NCBI RefSeq assembly: GCF_004795255.1
Contig: NZ_SSBQ01000002.1
Span: forward strand, 4,184,001-4,248,000
From: Streptomyces sp. RKND-216
GTDB lineage: Bacteria; Actinomycetota; Actinomycetes; Streptomycetales; Streptomycetaceae
Length of the DNA stretch: 64,000 nucleotides
Reading direction: 5' to 3'
Numbering within the stretch: the first letter of the stretch is position 1; every line of letters begins with the position of its first letter. The notes under the pieces were generated by a model, which worked only from the letters and a program-made list of their open reading frames with translations, was not told where the DNA came from and made no database searches. Both the position numbers and the translations under genes were made by a program. Shown here piece by piece: positions 1 to 7,758 of the stretch.

Positions 1-1051
1 GCGCCCCGGCGGGCAGCAGCACCGGCAGGTGACTGGCCATCGCCTCGCCCACCGCGTTGCCGACGGTCTCCGACCGGGAGGGGAAGGCGAACACGTCGCA
101 TCCTCCGTACACCCGGGCGAGTTCCCGCTGCGCCACCGGTCCGAGCAGGCTCACGTCCGGTCCGAGCAGGTCGCGTAGCACGGCCTCGTCGGGCCCGGTG
201 CCCGCCACCACCAGGTGCACGGGCGTGCCGTCCGCGCGCAGCCGCCGCAGCGCGTCCGCCAGTACCAGCACCCGCTTGGAGGCGTCCACCCGGCCGGAGA
301 ACAGCACCGCGGGCCGGTCCTCCGGTACGCCGTAGCGCTCGGCCAGCACCCGGCGCGCCTCCGGGTCGGGCCGGAACCGTTCGTGGTCCACACCCCGGTC
401 CAGCAGCCCGACGCGGTGGCCCGGCACGGCGGCCGCGATCTCGCCGCGCTGCTCGGGCGTGGCGACCAGCACCCGGTCGCAGGCGTGCAGCAGCCTGTCC
501 CGGCGGTGCCGCACCAGCCCGGCGGCCACCGTGCCGGGCAGCCGGTACGGGCCGGTCAGGGCGTGCAGGTAGGCGGCGGCCAGCGCGGGCACGTCGGTGT
601 GCACGGACCCCACCAGGCCGGGCGGGGCCGCCCGCCCGGGCGTACGGCCGAGCCGGTCCGAGCGGCGGCGCGCCTGCGCGAGCCGTACGGCCGTGGCGGC
701 GAAGCCGAAGACGTGCGTGAGGTGCCAGACGTCGTGCCCGGGCAGCAGCCGGGCCAGCCGTGGGTGGAACGGCGTCAGATCGCTGACGTCGGCGCCGCCG
801 CTGACCCGCATCAGCGGGGCGGTGCTGAGCACCGGCGGCAGCGACACGAACCGCACGGCGGGGGAGAGGCGTTCGACCCGTTCCCGGGGGCCCAGCACGT
901 AGAGGGTCAGGTCCGCACGGAGGTCCGGCGGCGCCATGCCGGCCGCCGCCTCGGCGAAGCGCTCCCAGCACTTCACGTGGCCCCCGGCGTCCGGCCCGCG
1001 TACCAGCTCCACCAGCACCGCCACCGACGGCCGCGCGTACCGGGCGGTCAC
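1..1051 (-). CDS. GT4-like glycosyltransferase (3' end outside window)
   Basis: An open frame runs leftward from a GTG at 1051 to the window edge without a stop, so about 350 residues are present and the C-terminus is missing. It reads as a retaining GT-B glycosyltransferase of the GT1/GT4 group. The C-terminal Rossmann half has FSGRVDASKR, VAGTGPDE and the distal SETVGNAVGEAM stretch, which supplies the E-x7-E nucleotide-sugar motif. There is no signal peptide, so it is probably cytosolic or peripheral and transfers a sugar from a nucleotide-sugar donor to a lipid or polymer; acceptor unknown. The GTG overlaps the TGA of the upstream SDR gene (GTGA), so the two are probably translationally coupled. 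Confidence 0.82.
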   Translation of the reverse strand, partial: MTARYARPSVAVLVELVRGPDAGGHVKCWERFAEAAAGMAPPDLRADLTLYVLGPRERVERLSPAVRFVSLPPVLSTAPLMRVSGGADVSDLTPFHPRLARLLPGHDVWHLTHVFGFAATAVRLAQARRRSDRLGRTPGRAAPPGLVGSVHTDVPALAAAYLHALTGPYRLPGTVAAGLVRHRRDRLLHACDRVLVATPEQRGEIAAAVPGHRVGLLDRGVDHERFRPDPEARRVLAERYGVPEDRPAVLFSGRVDASKRVLVLADALRRLRADGTPVHLVVAGTGPDEAVLRDLLGPDVSLLGPVAQRELARVYGGCDVFAFPSRSETVGNAVGEAMASHLPVLLPAGA

Positions 1052-1860
1052 GGGCGGCGCCCGCGGGCCGTGCCCCGGCCCGGCGCGCTCTGCCGCGAGA
1101 CCAGGAGGCCGAGCGCACCCGGGCTCACGGCGCGCAGCGCGTCCAGCACCCGGTAGTGCCGCGGGACGCACACCTCCGCGCGCGGGCGCTCCACCAGGTC
1201 GGCCACCGCCCGGCCCACGCGCTCCGGCCGGATCATCCGCCGGGCGGTGCGCGCCCGCAGCGGCGCCAGGTCCGGCGCCCCGAAGAACGGCGTGTCCACC
1301 AGCCCGGGATGCACCACGCCGAAGTGCACGCCCCGGTCCCCGTACTCGGCGGCCAGCGACTCCGTCAGCGTCGTCAGGGCCGCCTTGGCGGCGGCGTACG
1401 CGCTGTGGCCCCACGGGCCGGACTTCGCCGACACGGAGGCGACGTTCACGACGTGGCCGCGCCCGCGCGCCAGCATGCCCGGCAGCACGGCGCGCACGGC
1501 GGCAGCGGGGGAGAACCAGTGCACCTGGAACAGCCGCCGGGCCTCGGCCGGGTCCAGTTCGAGGAACGGCACGTACATGCCGTGGCCCGCGCAGTTGACC
1601 AGGACCTCGACGGGGCCGAACTCCTCGGCCAGCCGGGTGAGCTCCTTCTCGACGGTGCCGTCGTCGGCGGCCAGGTCCAGGGCGACCGGTGTGCAGGGGG
1701 CGTGGGCGCGGAGCTCCGCGGCGGCGGCTTCGAGGGGAGGCGAGCGCCGGGCGACGAGAACCGTGGGGCGCCCGCGCCGGGCGAAGGCGCGGGCGGCCGC
1801 GAGGCCGACTCCGCTGGAGCCGCCGGTGATCAGTGCCACGCCGCTGGGTACGCCCGCCAT
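1048..1860 (-). CDS. Short-chain dehydrogenase/reductase (SDR)
   Basis: A 270-residue classical SDR. It has the TGGSSGVG cofactor loop at about residues 11-18, the NCAG motif after strand 4, and a Ser/YAAAK catalytic set near residue 150. The open frame extends further upstream, but the ATG at 1860 fits the family N-terminus (a few residues before ALITGG) and removes an Arg/Ala-rich extension with no family counterpart. The fold implies an NAD(P)H-dependent oxidoreductase; its substrate cannot be told from sequence. It overlaps the downstream glycosyltransferase by 4 nt (GTGA), suggesting a two-gene operon that may work on a cell-envelope or glycolipid substrate. Confidence 0.85.
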   Translation of the reverse strand: MAGVPSGVALITGGSSGVGLAAARAFARRGRPTVLVARRSPPLEAAAAELRAHAPCTPVALDLAADDGTVEKELTRLAEEFGPVEVLVNCAGHGMYVPFLELDPAEARRLFQVHWFSPAAAVRAVLPGMLARGRGHVVNVASVSAKSGPWGHSAYAAAKAALTTLTESLAAEYGDRGVHFGVVHPGLVDTPFFGAPDLAPLRARTARRMIRPERVGRAVADLVERPRAEVCVPRHYRVLDALRAVSPGALGLLVSRQSAPGRGTARGRRP

Positions 1861-2045
1861 GTGTTCACGGTATGCCCCGTTTCGTCCGTCCGCGGCGCGT
1901 GCTCGCGCGTGTCGCACCACCCCGGGGCATCGGCGTGCCGCCGAGATGTGCGCCGCGCCGAGCCGGGCTACCGTCGGCGCATGCCCGTCGTCGGCCGCCG
2001 CCCGCACGGCCCGCGAAACCGCCCACCGGCGAGGTACGACCGACC

Positions 2046-3002
2046 GTGAACCTGGAAGCCGTCGCGGACGAGCTCTACGCCCTCCGCCCCTCCGCCTTCA
2101 CCGCGACCCGGGACGCCCGCGCCCGCGAGGCCCGGCGCGCGGGCGACCGCGACCTCGCCACCCGCATCTCCGCCCTCCGCCGGCCCACCCTTGCCGCCTG
2201 GGCCGCGAACCTGCTGGTGCGCGAGCACGACGAGGAGACGGCACGCTTCCTGGCCCTCGGCGAGGAGCTGCGCCGCGCCTACCAGGACCTCGACGGAGGC
2301 CGGCTCCGCGAACTGGCCCGTACCCAGCGGGAGCTGATCCGGGCCCTCGCCCGCAGCGCCCGGGACTCCGCCGCCGCGTCCGGCCAGTCGCTCGGCGAAG
2401 CGGCCCGGCGCGAGGTCGAACAGACGCTTCAGGCGGTCCTCGCCGACCCGGACGCCGCCGAACAGTGGTCCGCCGGCCACCTCGCCACGTCCCTGACCCC
2501 GCCGACCGACTTCTCCTTCGCCGGCCTCCCGGCCGCCGCGCCGGCCGGGAGGCCGGCGAAGCCCTCCCGGAAGCGTCCTGCGAAGGAGGATTCCGCGAAG
2601 GAGCGTCCTGCGAAGAAGCGTCCTGCGAGGGTCGCCGACCTCGACCGGGCCCGCGACCGGCGCCGTCAGCGGCAGGAGGAGGCCGACGAGGCCCGCGGGG
2701 CGGCGGAGCAGGCGGCCGGGGAAGCCGCCGAGGAGGCCCGCAGGGCCGAGGAGGAACGCGTCGCCGCCGACGATGCGCTGGCCCGTGCGAAGGAGCGCAG
2801 CACGGCGGCCGACCGGCGCCTGACCGGCGCCCGTGACGCACTCCGCGATGCCGAACGCGAGCAGCAGGCTGCCGCGGACGCCGAACGCGAGGCCCGCACG
2901 CGGGCCCAGGACGCCTCCCGCGCCGCCCGCCGCAGCGCCGACCGCGCCACCCGCGCCACCCGCGAAGCCGACCGCCGCCGCTCCGGCCCGCGCACACGCT
3001 GA
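2046..3002 (+). CDS. Coiled-coil protein with Lys/Ala/Pro-rich middle, unknown function
   Basis: 318 residues from a GTG at 2046. The N-terminal half (about residues 1-165) is a conserved actinobacterial helical region with a LRRPTLAAWAANLL segment. It is followed by a short basic repeat block built on K-R-P-A/S-A-K units (residues about 175-200), then a strongly charged Glu/Arg/Ala coiled coil to the C-terminus. There is no signal peptide or membrane segment, so it is cytosolic and perhaps nucleic-acid associated because of the basic block; that is inference only. The start was chosen because MNLEAVADELYAL is a plausible globular N-terminus, whereas the longer frame adds Pro/Arg-rich out-of-family sequence. 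It is divergent from the SDR gene, sharing a 185-nt intergenic region. Confidence 0.7.
   Translation: MNLEAVADELYALRPSAFTATRDARAREARRAGDRDLATRISALRRPTLAAWAANLLVREHDEETARFLALGEELRRAYQDLDGGRLRELARTQRELIRALARSARDSAAASGQSLGEAARREVEQTLQAVLADPDAAEQWSAGHLATSLTPPTDFSFAGLPAAAPAGRPAKPSRKRPAKEDSAKERPAKKRPARVADLDRARDRRRQRQEEADEARGAAEQAAGEAAEEARRAEEERVAADDALARAKERSTAADRRLTGARDALRDAEREQQAAADAEREARTRAQDASRAARRSADRATRATREADRRRSGPRTR
2563..2632 (+). repeat. Degenerate 15-bp tandem repeat inside coding sequence
   Basis: Units of about 15 bp around the core AAGCGTCCTGCGAAG recur in frame. They encode K-R-P-A / S-A-K / E-R-P-A / K-R-P-A, giving a short histone-H1-like basic linker in the middle of the coiled-coil protein. 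Confidence 0.65.
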
Positions 3003-3095
3003 ACCGCTTGACGGCCCTCGAACCGGCGGGCGTCGCCAGCGATCCGGGTCAGGGGAACTCCACTGTGTCGAGGTCGAAGTCGAAAGGGCCGGCGG

Positions 3096-3678
3096 GTGCA
3101 GATCCTCACGTTTCCCGAGGCGTCCACGCCGCCCGGCCTGCGCACGCAGGTGCGGGCGCTGCAGGACACGGCCTGCCCCTCGTCGGACGGCAGGCGGACC
3201 CCGCACGACGCGACCGTCCACGACCCCGCCCTGCACCCGCTGTCGATGCTCCTTGTCGAGGACGGCAGGGTGCTGGCCGCGCTGGACGTGCTGACCAAGG
3301 ACCAGCGGCACGCCGGGCTTACGTACCGGGCCGGGTCTCAGCACCGTCGTCACCCGGCAGGACGTGCGGGGGCCAGGGCCAGGGCCACGGCCGCCGACTG
3401 GCTGCGGCCGGGCGCGCGCACATGGCCGAACAGGCTCTCGACGTGGGGCTGTTCACCTGCGATCCCGGGCTTCGCCCGTTCTACGAGAGCGCCGGATGGG
3501 AGCAGTTGCCCGGCATCGTGCTCATCGGGGGCACCCCCGACTCCCCGTTCCCCAGCGACCGCCCGGGCTTCGTCAAGGTCACCGTGGCCGCCTTCTTCTC
3601 CCCCACCGCGCGGCGGGAGCCGACTTCACCGGCGCCCGCATCGAGCTCTACCCGGGGCGCATCGACTGCCTCTGGTGA
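3096..3678 (+). pseudogene. Frameshifted GNAT acetyltransferase remnant
   Basis: The fragments look like one GNAT-type N-acetyltransferase broken across frames. The start is VQILTFPEASTPP at 3096 (GTG), running to about 3330 in one frame. A second frame gives STVVTRQDVRG to about 3370. A third gives GQGQGHG, HMAEQALDVGLFTCDP and FYESAGWEQL to about 3610, and the second frame returns for GADFTGARIELYPG up to a TGA ending at 3678. The VRGRGQG-like acetyl-CoA loop and the FYESAGW motif are typical of GNAT. At least three indels within 600 bp mean it cannot be translated as a single protein. Several errors in one assembled sequence is the alternative, but the neighbouring VOC gene is broken too. 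Confidence 0.72.
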
Positions 3679-3777
3679 CCGCCTCTCCGGGCGCGGCCCG
3701 GCGCGGGCCGGGAGAACCGGAGCAACCGGTCAGGTTTCGAGAAGCGCCGGCGCCCGGAGCGGCCTAGCGTCGCAGGC

Positions 3778-4388
3778 ATGACTTCCCTGGACTTTGTCAT
3801 CCTCGACGCGGCGGACCCCTCGGACGCGGAGCGCTTCTACACGACCGCCTTCGGCCTGGAGACCCAGGTGCGCCTGCGCGCCTCGGAGGCGCCGACGACC
3901 GGCTTCCGCGGCTACACGCTGTCGCTGGTCGTCTCCCAGCCGTCCACCGTCGACTCCCTCGTCGACAGCGCCCTGGACGCGGGCGCCACCACGCTGAAGG
4001 CTCCCGCGAAGTCCTTCTGGGGCTACGGCGGGGTGGTGCGCGCCCCGGACGGGGCGATCTGGCAGGCCACCACCTCGGCGAAGAAGGACAAGGGCCCTGC
4101 GACCCGGCAGATCGACGACGTCGTGCTCCTGCTGGGTGTCGCGGACGTGGCCGAGAGCAAGCGGTTCTACGTCGACCGCGGTCTCACCGTCGCGAAGAGC
4201 TTCGGCCGCAGGTATGCCTCGCCATGCCGTCGAGCCCCGTGAAACTGGCGCTCCACGGGCGCCGGGGGCTCGCCAGGACCGCCGGCGTGTCGCCCGACGG
4301 CACCGGATCCCACCGCCTCACGCTCAGCGGCGACGTGGGAACCTTCACCGACCCGGACGGCTTCCCCTGGGAGGAGTCCGCGCCCTGA
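3778..4388 (+). pseudogene. VOC/glyoxalase-family protein with C-terminal frameshift
   Basis: An ATG at 3778 opens a two-lobed VOC (glyoxalase/bleomycin-resistance fold) protein. Residues 1-145 read normally (LDFVILDAADPSDAERFYTTAFGL, then DDVVLLLGVADVAESKRFYVDRGL). The frame then closes early at 4242 with a spurious basic tail. The expected remainder (PSSPVKLALHGRRGLARTAGV, then GTFTDPDGFPWE) continues in another frame from about 4224 to a TGA at 4386-4388. One indel between about 4205 and 4224 therefore removed the C-terminal quarter. A shortened product of 154 residues might still fold in part. Together with the broken GNAT gene it marks a decaying stretch. Confidence 0.75.
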
Positions 4389-4403
4389 CCCCGCCGGGAA
4401 CGA

Positions 4404-4437
4404 CGAACCTCCCCGGCCCGTGGGACGGGGAGGTTCG
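4404..4437. terminator. Bidirectional hairpin terminator
   Basis: A perfect 12-bp stem (arms 4404-4415 and 4426-4437) with a 10-nt loop lies between the VOC remnant (+) and the LAXTG gene (-). There is no clear U-tract, as is common in high-GC actinobacteria. Confidence 0.7.
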
Positions 4438-4477
4438 TGACGTGCACGCCGTGCGGCCAGTCAGGCCGCCGCGCCGG

Positions 4478-5104
4478 TCACGCCTTGACGGAACGACGCT
4501 TGCGCGCCACGACCAGCAGGCCGGCGCCGGCGGCGACGACGGCGGCGGCGATGCCCGCGATCAGCGGGGTCGAGTCCGAGGAACCGGTCTCGGCGAGGTC
4601 GGTCGGCGCCGCGCTCTCGTCGTCGGCGGGCTCGACCGGGGGAGTGGTGGTGCTCTCCGACGGGGTCGGCTCGGCGCTCTCGGAGGGCTCCTCGCTGGGC
4701 GTCGTCTCCGACGGCGTGGGCTCCGGCTCCGGCGACTCGCTCTCCTGGCCCTCGCAGACCGGGGAGGTCTTGGTCTCGTCCACGTTGTACTTCGCGTGGT
4801 CGCTCGCGACGACGACGAGGCGGACGTCCAGCGGTTCGCTGTGCTGCGGCAGCGCGAGGTCCTGCTGGTGGAAGTTCTTGCCGAACTCCTCGCTGAGGAT
4901 CTCCTCGCCGCCCGCGGTGATGGTCACCGTGTTGGGTGCCTGGGTGCTGTACCACTTGAGGTCGACGGAGACCGAGTCGCAGTCGACGGTCCAGTTCGGC
5001 GTGTGCGCGGAGGCGGGGGCGGCGAGGAAGACCGAACCCGCCAGCGCGACGCCCGCCGCGCCGAGTGCTATGCCGCTACGGCGTCTGTGCTGCTTTGTGC
5101 TCAA
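4478..5104 (-). CDS. LAXTG-anchored cell-wall surface protein (small)
   Basis: 208 residues from a TTG at 5104, with a GGAG ribosome site 9-12 nt upstream. An N-terminal signal peptide (HRRRSGIALGAAGVALAG to about the APASA site near residue 33) precedes a roughly 85-residue beta-rich domain with a Cys pair (C42, C117). A Pro/Ser/Thr/Glu linker follows, then a sortase-type tail: LAETG at 170-174, a hydrophobic helix, and the basic end RKRRSVKA. Streptomyces class E sortases recognise LAXTG, so this should be covalently attached to peptidoglycan and displayed on the surface. No sortase gene is in the window. The binding function of the globular domain is unknown. Confidence 0.85.
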   Translation of the reverse strand: MSTKQHRRRSGIALGAAGVALAGSVFLAAPASAHTPNWTVDCDSVSVDLKWYSTQAPNTVTITAGGEEILSEEFGKNFHQQDLALPQHSEPLDVRLVVVASDHAKYNVDETKTSPVCEGQESESPEPEPTPSETTPSEEPSESAEPTPSESTTTPPVEPADDESAAPTDLAETGSSDSTPLIAGIAAAVVAAGAGLLVVARKRRSVKA

Positions 5105-5639
5105 CTATCCCACTCCGGTTGGTAGAAGGGTGTACACGGGGGTGGTGCGAGAGCGGAACGCTATCGCCTCCGTCGGCCGGCCCTTCACCCGCCCCCGCGA
5201 CTGCCGCACCTGCCGATTGCGGACGCGTACGGCAGCGGCCCGCGTAGTCGGCGTTCGTCAGGGCCATCCGGATGAACGGCGGTGGGACGGGGCGTGGGGG
5301 GAGGGCTGGGGAGGGCGGCGTGGGCACGTCCCGCCCGGTCCTGTTGCCGGGCGGCCCGCCGTTCGCGCCCGGAAGTACCACCTCGTCCGTCGCCGCCCTC
5401 GACCACCGCACAAGGCTGATCGAGCGTCTGTGGAGAGCAGGCTGCCTCGCAGGTGACCGCCAGGCTGCCCCGGGCCCGGCTCTTCTGCCGGGCCGTGTTC
5501 TCCTCCAGCGGAAGCCCGGATTCTGGCCTTGTCGGCCGGACTCCACCCTCTCGAAGGAAAGGGTCACGAAGCGGCTGGGGGTGCGTGCATACGCGCTCTG
5601 AACTGGGTAAACGTCGTCTCGATGACGACGGGTCAGTTG
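5105..5639. other. Intergenic region without a supported gene
   Basis: About 535 nt between the LAXTG gene and tRNA-Arg. ORFs here are unsupported on both strands. The only structure I can support is the tRNA terminator at its right end; the left end should hold the promoter of the LAXTG gene. Confidence 0.6.
5609..5630 (-). terminator. Rho-independent terminator of tRNA-Arg
   Basis: On the minus strand CGTCGTC-ATCGA-GACGACG forms a 7-bp stem with a 5-nt loop (arms 5612-5618 and 5624-5630). A short U-run follows it (5609-5611). It begins 10 nt past the mature tRNA 3' end. Confidence 0.75.
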
Positions 5640-5712
5640 CGCCCCCGGCAGGACTCGAACCTGCGGCCAAGCGCTTAGAAGGCGCCTGCTCTATCCGCTG
5701 AGCTACGGGGGC
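5640..5712 (-). tRNA. tRNA-Arg (anticodon TCT)
   Basis: 73 nt on the minus strand. It has a 7-bp acceptor stem (GCCCCCG/CGGGGGC), a D-arm with AGCTCAGCGGATAGAGCA, an anticodon loop CTTCTAA with TCT, and a T-arm with GGTTCGAGTCC. The discriminator base is G and CCA is not encoded. It reads the rare AGA codon (and AGG by wobble). tRNA-Arg genes are frequent attB sites for actinomycete integrative elements, but I see no integrase or duplicated 3' end here. Confidence 0.96.
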
Positions 5713-6033
5713 CTGTGGGGTCGCGGGTGGGTACTCACCCCCCGGTTGACCATGGCTCGGTCAAGGATAGGGGCCGACGCACCCTCGCTGCTTCACGTCC
5801 GCGACGGGTTGTAAAGGTTCGGTGAAGCGGTCCCGATACTCGCAGGCTGAGGCGATCTCCGCAGCATTTTCGGCGGCTCGTTCGTGGGGTGTTGCGCAGT
5901 CGTTATGGCTCCGTGTGCCGGGCGGGGGTCGGCTGGGCCGATGGGAGCGGTCGTGGAGTGGTTGCGGGGTGATTTCGGGGGATGAGAAGCGGAAACGCTT
6001 CAAAAAACTCCCAAAATCGGTCATTCTTCCCCT
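5713..6033. other. Intergenic region upstream of dynA
   Basis: 320 nt carrying the tRNA promoter at the left and the presumed dynA promoter at the right. Relative to the surroundings it is AT-rich near 5975-6025 and includes the inverted repeat listed separately. No credible ORF. Confidence 0.6.
5986..6001. promoter_or_regulatory. Operator-like inverted repeat upstream of dynA
   Basis: GAAGCG-GAAA-CGCTTC is a perfect 6-bp inverted repeat with a 4-nt centre, followed by an A-run and lying 33 nt before the dynA start. It could be a regulator site or the base of a small hairpin; no named regulator is assigned. Confidence 0.4.
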
Positions 6034-7731
6034 GTGGCGATCTTGGAGGTACAGCCCGAACTGCTCGACGCGCTCACCGCGCTGCGGGAGCGCGTCGCCG
6101 CCGTACGCTTTCCGCTGCCCCTCCCGGGCGTGGAACGGGCCCGACGATCCCGGTCCGAGCTGCTCGCCCAGCTCGACGACTACCTGGTGCCGAGGCTGCG
6201 CGCCCCCGAGGCTCCGTTGCTCGCCGTGGTCGGGGGCTCGACCGGAGCTGGGAAGTCCACCCTGGTCAACTCGCTGGTGGGGCGCCGTGTCAGCGAGGCC
6301 GGGGTGCTGAGACCCACCACCCGCACGCCGGTGCTTGTCTGTCACCCGCACGACGAGCACTGGTTCGCCGGAGAGCGGGTGCTGCCCGGTCTGGGGCGGG
6401 CCTGGATGCCCCGTCAGGAGAGCCTCACCGACGCGGAGGACGACCCGGACGGCCTCCCGGAGGGGCCGGGCGCCACCCGCCTGGACGGACTGTCCGGCGG
6501 GGCGGAGGACGCCCATCTCGAGGTGCGGATCGAGACCGACCCCGGTGTGCCCGTCGGGCTCGCCCTGCTGGACGCTCCCGACATCGACTCCCTCGTCGTG
6601 CGCAACCGGGATCTGGCGGCCCGTCTGCTCTGCGCGGCGGACGTGTGGGTGCTGGTGACGACGGCCGCGCGGTACGGGGACGCGGTGCCGTGGCACCTGC
6701 TGCGCTCCGCGCGGGAGTACGACGTGGTGCTCGCCACGGTGCTCGACCGGGTCCCGCACCAGATCGCCGACGAGGTCTCCCAGCGCTACGCCGCCATGCT
6801 CGCCCGCGAAGGGCTGGGCGGCGTACGGCGCTTCACCGTTCCCGAACTCCCCGAATCGGCGGGCGGTTCCGGCCTGCTGCCGACCACCGCGGTCGCCGGC
6901 CTGCGCGACTGGCTGGCACAGTGCGTCCGCGACCCGCAAGCCCGCGGCCGCGCGGCGGCCCGTACGGCAGCCGGAGTACTCGCCTCGCTGCGGTCCCGGG
7001 TGGGCGCACTCGCCGGCGCCGCCGCGGCACAGCACGCGACGGCGCTGCGGCTCGGCCGCCATGTGGACGAGGCGTTCGAGGAGGCGGCGGCCCGCGTCCG
7101 GCAACTGACCGTCGCCGGAGGTCTCCTCGCCGGGGACGCGGCGGCGCGTTGGCGGGGCTTCCCGCTGGACTCCGGTGGCGACGAGGTGCTGGACGCCTTC
7201 ACCGAGGGCCTGACCGCCCTGCTCGCCGGCGCCGCCGCCGCAGCGGACGAGCGGATCGCCGCAGCCTGGCGCGGTGAACCCGGCGCGCCCGAAAGGCGCA
7301 CGGCGACCGCCGCGGCCCCGGAAGACGCCGCCGAGGAGGAGGCTCGCGGGCGGATCGGCCTGCTGGCCCGTCGCTGGAGGCGCTGCCTGGAGGAACTGGC
7401 CGACGAGGCGGTGCGCGGCTCCGAGGGCGCCTCGCAGACGGACGCGGAGGAGACCGCCGCACGGCTGGCCGTCGCCCTGCTGGGCGGTGCGGATGCGGCA
7501 GCCGACGCGGAGGAGGAACTGCGGCGCCTGCTCGGCACGGAGAGTGCCGCACGGTTGCGCGAGCGGGCCGGACGCATCCTCGGCACGTGCGTGGAGCGGG
7601 TGCTCTGCGCCGAACGCGAGCAGTGGCTGCGGCCGCTGGACGCACTGGGTGCCACGCCGGACCCGCAGGTGGAGCTGATCGCGGCGTTCTCCGTGCTGCG
7701 CAGGACCGAGACGGCGCGGCGGACGTCGTAG
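6034..7731 (+). CDS. dynA: Dynamin-like GTPase DynA
   Basis: 565 residues from GTG 6034. The GTPase domain has G1 [10 protein letters not shown] (residues about 67-76), conserved PTT in the switch region, and G3 LLDAPDID near residue 186; the G4 position is divergent (ATVLDRV). The remainder is Ala/Arg/Glu-rich helix, as expected of a bacterial dynamin stalk, and no transmembrane helix is evident. In S. venezuelae DynA and DynB assemble with FtsZ at sporulation septa and stabilise Z-rings during multiple septation. I assigned dynA rather than dynB because it lacks membrane helices, comes first, and is followed 27 nt later by a second GTPase with two helices. A perfect inverted repeat lies just upstream. 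Confidence 0.82.
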   Translation: MAILEVQPELLDALTALRERVAAVRFPLPLPGVERARRSRSELLAQLDDYLVPRLRAPEAPLLAVVGGSTGAGKSTLVNSLVGRRVSEAGVLRPTTRTPVLVCHPHDEHWFAGERVLPGLGRAWMPRQESLTDAEDDPDGLPEGPGATRLDGLSGGAEDAHLEVRIETDPGVPVGLALLDAPDIDSLVVRNRDLAARLLCAADVWVLVTTAARYGDAVPWHLLRSAREYDVVLATVLDRVPHQIADEVSQRYAAMLAREGLGGVRRFTVPELPESAGGSGLLPTTAVAGLRDWLAQCVRDPQARGRAAARTAAGVLASLRSRVGALAGAAAAQHATALRLGRHVDEAFEEAAARVRQLTVAGGLLAGDAAARWRGFPLDSGGDEVLDAFTEGLTALLAGAAAAADERIAAAWRGEPGAPERRTATAAAPEDAAEEEARGRIGLLARRWRRCLEELADEAVRGSEGASQTDAEETAARLAVALLGGADAAADAEEELRRLLGTESAARLRERAGRILGTCVERVLCAEREQWLRPLDALGATPDPQVELIAAFSVLRRTETARRTS

Positions 7732-7758
7732 CCGCGACGAGCGACAGGGAGAGGTGAC

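Noticed and set aside
5453..5701. 82-residue plus-strand ORF ending in an APPAGLEPAA-type sequence
   Set aside because: Its end reads antisense through tRNA-Arg. This is a well-known false protein family that arises from tRNA genes.
5640..5712. tRNA-Arg as an attachment site of an integrated element
   Set aside because: No integrase, direct repeat of the tRNA 3' end or mobile genes occur on either side in the window.
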